5,767 nucleotides of DNA, taken from an uncultured Mucilaginibacter sp. (GTDB lineage Bacteria > Bacteroidota > Bacteroidia > Sphingobacteriales > Sphingobacteriaceae). Both the position numbers and the translations under genes were made by a program. The notes under the pieces are model-generated. The model searched no databases. It was given only the letters and a program-made list of their open reading frames with translations, and had not been told where the DNA came from. How positions within the stretch are numbered: position 1 is the first letter of the stretch; each line of letters begins with the position of its first letter. Where the stretch lies: NCBI GenBank assembly GCA_903885865.1, contig CAISKH010000453.1, positions 1 to 5,767 of the forward strand, written 5' to 3'. Below are positions 4,487-5,767 of this stretch, piece after piece.

Positions 4487-5599
4487 CTATTCAACATCAT
4501 CAACCACATCACACAACCTTTTCACCACCCTAAACACCATAGAGAACGATACACCCATATCGCGGGATATTTGCCGCAGGCTGCGGCCCTGCCGGTGCAG
4601 GCGCTCAATACGGGCCTCGGTGTTTTGGCGGTGCTGCTCGGTATAGTGTATAAGGTGGTCGGCTTCGTTGCCCGGCCCGGCAAATTCAAATTGCAGGAAA
4701 TTATAGGGCTTAATAATTTCGCAAAGGCAAACGTTGGCCGCGCCATATACCTGGCTGCCGCTGCGCTGTTTAATTTGTTTCAAATAGCGCAGCCCTGTTT
4801 TGGCCTGGCTTTCGCCAATGGCAAAGGCGCTGTCGGCAAAATTGATGAGCATTTTGCTGCCTTGCAGGTCGTTACGGGTAACCGGACGCGTCGGGTTGCG
4901 TTTGGGGGCATGCGCCAGTACCAGTATAGAAAGGCCGTATTTATTTTTAAGGGTTTGCAGCTTTTGCATCAGGCTAACGGCGCTGGCGGCAGCCTGGGTG
5001 CCGGTGCGCAGGCAGGTAATATTATCAATAATGATGATGCGCGCCTGGCTGGTAATGAGCGCGTTTTCGAGCGCGTTGTTGATATACTCATGATAGCTGC
5101 CAAATTTATGCGCACCCGGCGAATCGGGGTTAAAAACTACCCGGTAAAAGTTGGCGCCAAACCGGTGCCGCCCGTGCAGGTCGCTCGTGTACCTTTTGGC
5201 GAATTGCTGGTCGCTCAGCTCAAAATCAAAATATAGTACCGTTGCCGCTTGCTGTTTCATAGCAAAACGGTCTATAGGCGCGCCCCGACTAAGGGCATCG
5301 CCAATTTGCACCGCCAGTATAGATTTGCCCACGTTGGTATCGGCAAAAAGTATGGCTAACTCGCCCTCGTACCAAAGATCGCCAAAAAGCATAGCGGTGC
5401 CGGGTTCGCTGCGGGTTACCTGCAAAAAATCGCCGGCCGGTTTAATAATGAACGCGTCCTTGCTGTCGGTTGGACTACGCAGCTGGTTATTGAGTGTATC
5501 ATTTTGCTTAGCAGTCAGCGGCCCTTTGGCCATCGACCGTATCAGCTCAATTGCTACCGGCCGTTCATAATAATGAGCGGGTTTAGTGTAATTATACAT
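4487..5599 (-). CDS. RecA/RepA-like (AAA_25-type) ATPase with C-terminal helix-turn-helix (370 aa)
   Basis: The protein has a RecA-fold P-loop ATPase core. The Walker A motif is ADTNVGKS (residues 86-93, K92 and S93), the likely catalytic Glu is in YFDFELS (E127), and Walker B is RIIIIDN (D192). A sensor-like strand ILVLAHAPK with H230 follows, then GSKMLINFADSAFAIGES (247-264), as in the RepA/KaiC/DnaB-related AAA_25 group. Residues 327-361 (ARIERLHRQGRSLRQISRDM and following) form a probable helix-turn-helix, suggesting a DNA-binding ATPase. Such proteins are often encoded on Bacteroidota mobile or integrated elements and may act as replicative-helicase-like or regulatory ATPases; the exact role is not known. 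The start at 5599 (MYNYTKPAHYYE) precedes a disordered N-terminus of about 50 residues. The gene is clearly richer in G+C than the genes at 1294-4368 and converges on protein B. Confidence 0.88.
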   Translation of the reverse strand: MYNYTKPAHYYERPVAIELIRSMAKGPLTAKQNDTLNNQLRSPTDSKDAFIIKPAGDFLQVTRSEPGTAMLFGDLWYEGELAILFADTNVGKSILAVQIGDALSRGAPIDRFAMKQQAATVLYFDFELSDQQFAKRYTSDLHGRHRFGANFYRVVFNPDSPGAHKFGSYHEYINNALENALITSQARIIIIDNITCLRTGTQAAASAVSLMQKLQTLKNKYGLSILVLAHAPKRNPTRPVTRNDLQGSKMLINFADSAFAIGESQAKTGLRYLKQIKQRSGSQVYGAANVCLCEIIKPYNFLQFEFAGPGNEADHLIHYTEQHRQNTEARIERLHRQGRSLRQISRDMGVSFSMVFRVVKRLCDVVDDVE

Positions 5600-5613
5600 A
5601 AAAAGTTGGGTAT

Positions 5614-5625
5614 TTATGCAAGGTA
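5614..5625 (-). promoter_or_regulatory. Possible promoter -7 box for the ATPase gene
   Basis: Read on the minus strand this is TACCTTGCATAA, close to the Bacteroidota -7 element TAnnTTTG, and it ends 14 bases before the start codon at 5599. The same 12-mer occurs at 2940-2951. No good -33 TTTG box is seen about 20 bases further upstream, and the leader would be very short. Confidence 0.3.
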
Positions 5626-5698
5626 GGGAGGTTTGGATGAATAAGTGGTGGCGGTGTTTTGTCAGTAACGTTGGATAAAAGCATTAGCCTGTGCGATT

Positions 5699-5727
5699 CC
5701 CTCCCGACGGGAGGGTGTAGGGAGGGG
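5699..5727. repeat. CCCTCCC palindrome with two alternative partner arms
   Basis: CCCTCCC (5699-5705) can pair with GGGAGGG at 5709-5715 around a GAC loop, or with a second GGGAGGG at 5720-5726. It lies upstream of the minus-strand ATPase gene. Similar G/C palindromes are common between genes in Sphingobacteriaceae, so this is probably a host intergenic element. The remaining bases to the window end hold no visible gene. Confidence 0.6.
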
Positions 5728-5767
5728 TTAAGTGCAAGAGTATGGCAGCGATCCCTTTAGCTATCGG

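Noticed and set aside
4475..5236. Long plus-strand open frame (253 codons) opposite the ATPase gene
   Set aside because: Its translation is low-complexity and Ala/Gly-rich with no domain. The minus strand carries Walker A, Walker B and HTH motifs over the same bases, so this is an antisense shadow in G/C-rich DNA.
5151..5570. Plus-strand open frame of 139 codons
   Set aside because: It is rich in Ser, Arg and Cys without domain features and lies antisense to the N-terminal half of the ATPase gene.
4487..5599. Plasmid replication initiator with a nearby origin
   Set aside because: The ATPase core resembles RepA helicases, but no iterons, A/T-rich origin or partner replication genes are seen. 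A plasmid origin cannot be claimed.

Overview
The window looks like chromosomal accessory DNA from a member of the Bacteroidota, most likely Sphingobacteriaceae (Mucilaginibacter/Pedobacter type). The grounds are the absence of Shine-Dalgarno sequences before the genes, AT-rich leaders, TAnnTTG-type promoter-like boxes, a signal peptide ending in the KAQ style usual in this phylum, and intergenic spaces full of palindromic repeats. The taxonomic call is an inference from style; there is no rRNA or tRNA gene here.

Layout. Bases 3-125 are the last 40 codons of a HepT-type (DUF86) HEPN ribonuclease toxin; the rest of the gene lies upstream. Next come 398 non-coding bases with repeats and an extended palindrome, then a 151-residue four-helix membrane protein of unknown function (524-979). 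A 314-base spacer (980-1293) is built almost entirely of palindromes, including a second copy of a 57-bp repeat first seen at 203-259. Bases 1294-2805 are one reading frame for a secreted or membrane-anchored beta-solenoid-like protein with about three C-terminal membrane helices. It is interrupted by a single in-frame TAA at 1951-1953, so it is probably a recent pseudogene.

Bases 2994-4368 hold the most interesting unit: two overlapping genes for 133- and 330-residue proteins with the same unusual layout. Each has a short N-terminal helical region resembling the alpha2-L2-alpha3 part of a histone fold, followed by a two-helix transmembrane hairpin. The larger protein adds a cytoplasmic HEPN-like domain with an R-N-x3-H (Rx4H) ribonuclease motif, a predicted coiled coil and a beta-rich tail. 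I read this as a candidate membrane-tethered two-gene RNase conflict (defence or toxin) module. The histone-fold and HEPN assignments are by eye and need profile and structure checks.

Bases 4487-5599 on the minus strand encode a RecA/RepA-like ATPase with a C-terminal helix-turn-helix. This gene is visibly richer in G+C than the module it converges with. The last 168 bases hold its leader, a promoter-like box and a G/C palindrome.

The HepT remnant, the HEPN membrane protein, the broken surface-type gene, the ATPase with an HTH and the repeat density together suggest a defence-island-like or plastic accessory region. The genes do not form one operon; only the 2994-4368 pair is clearly co-transcribed.
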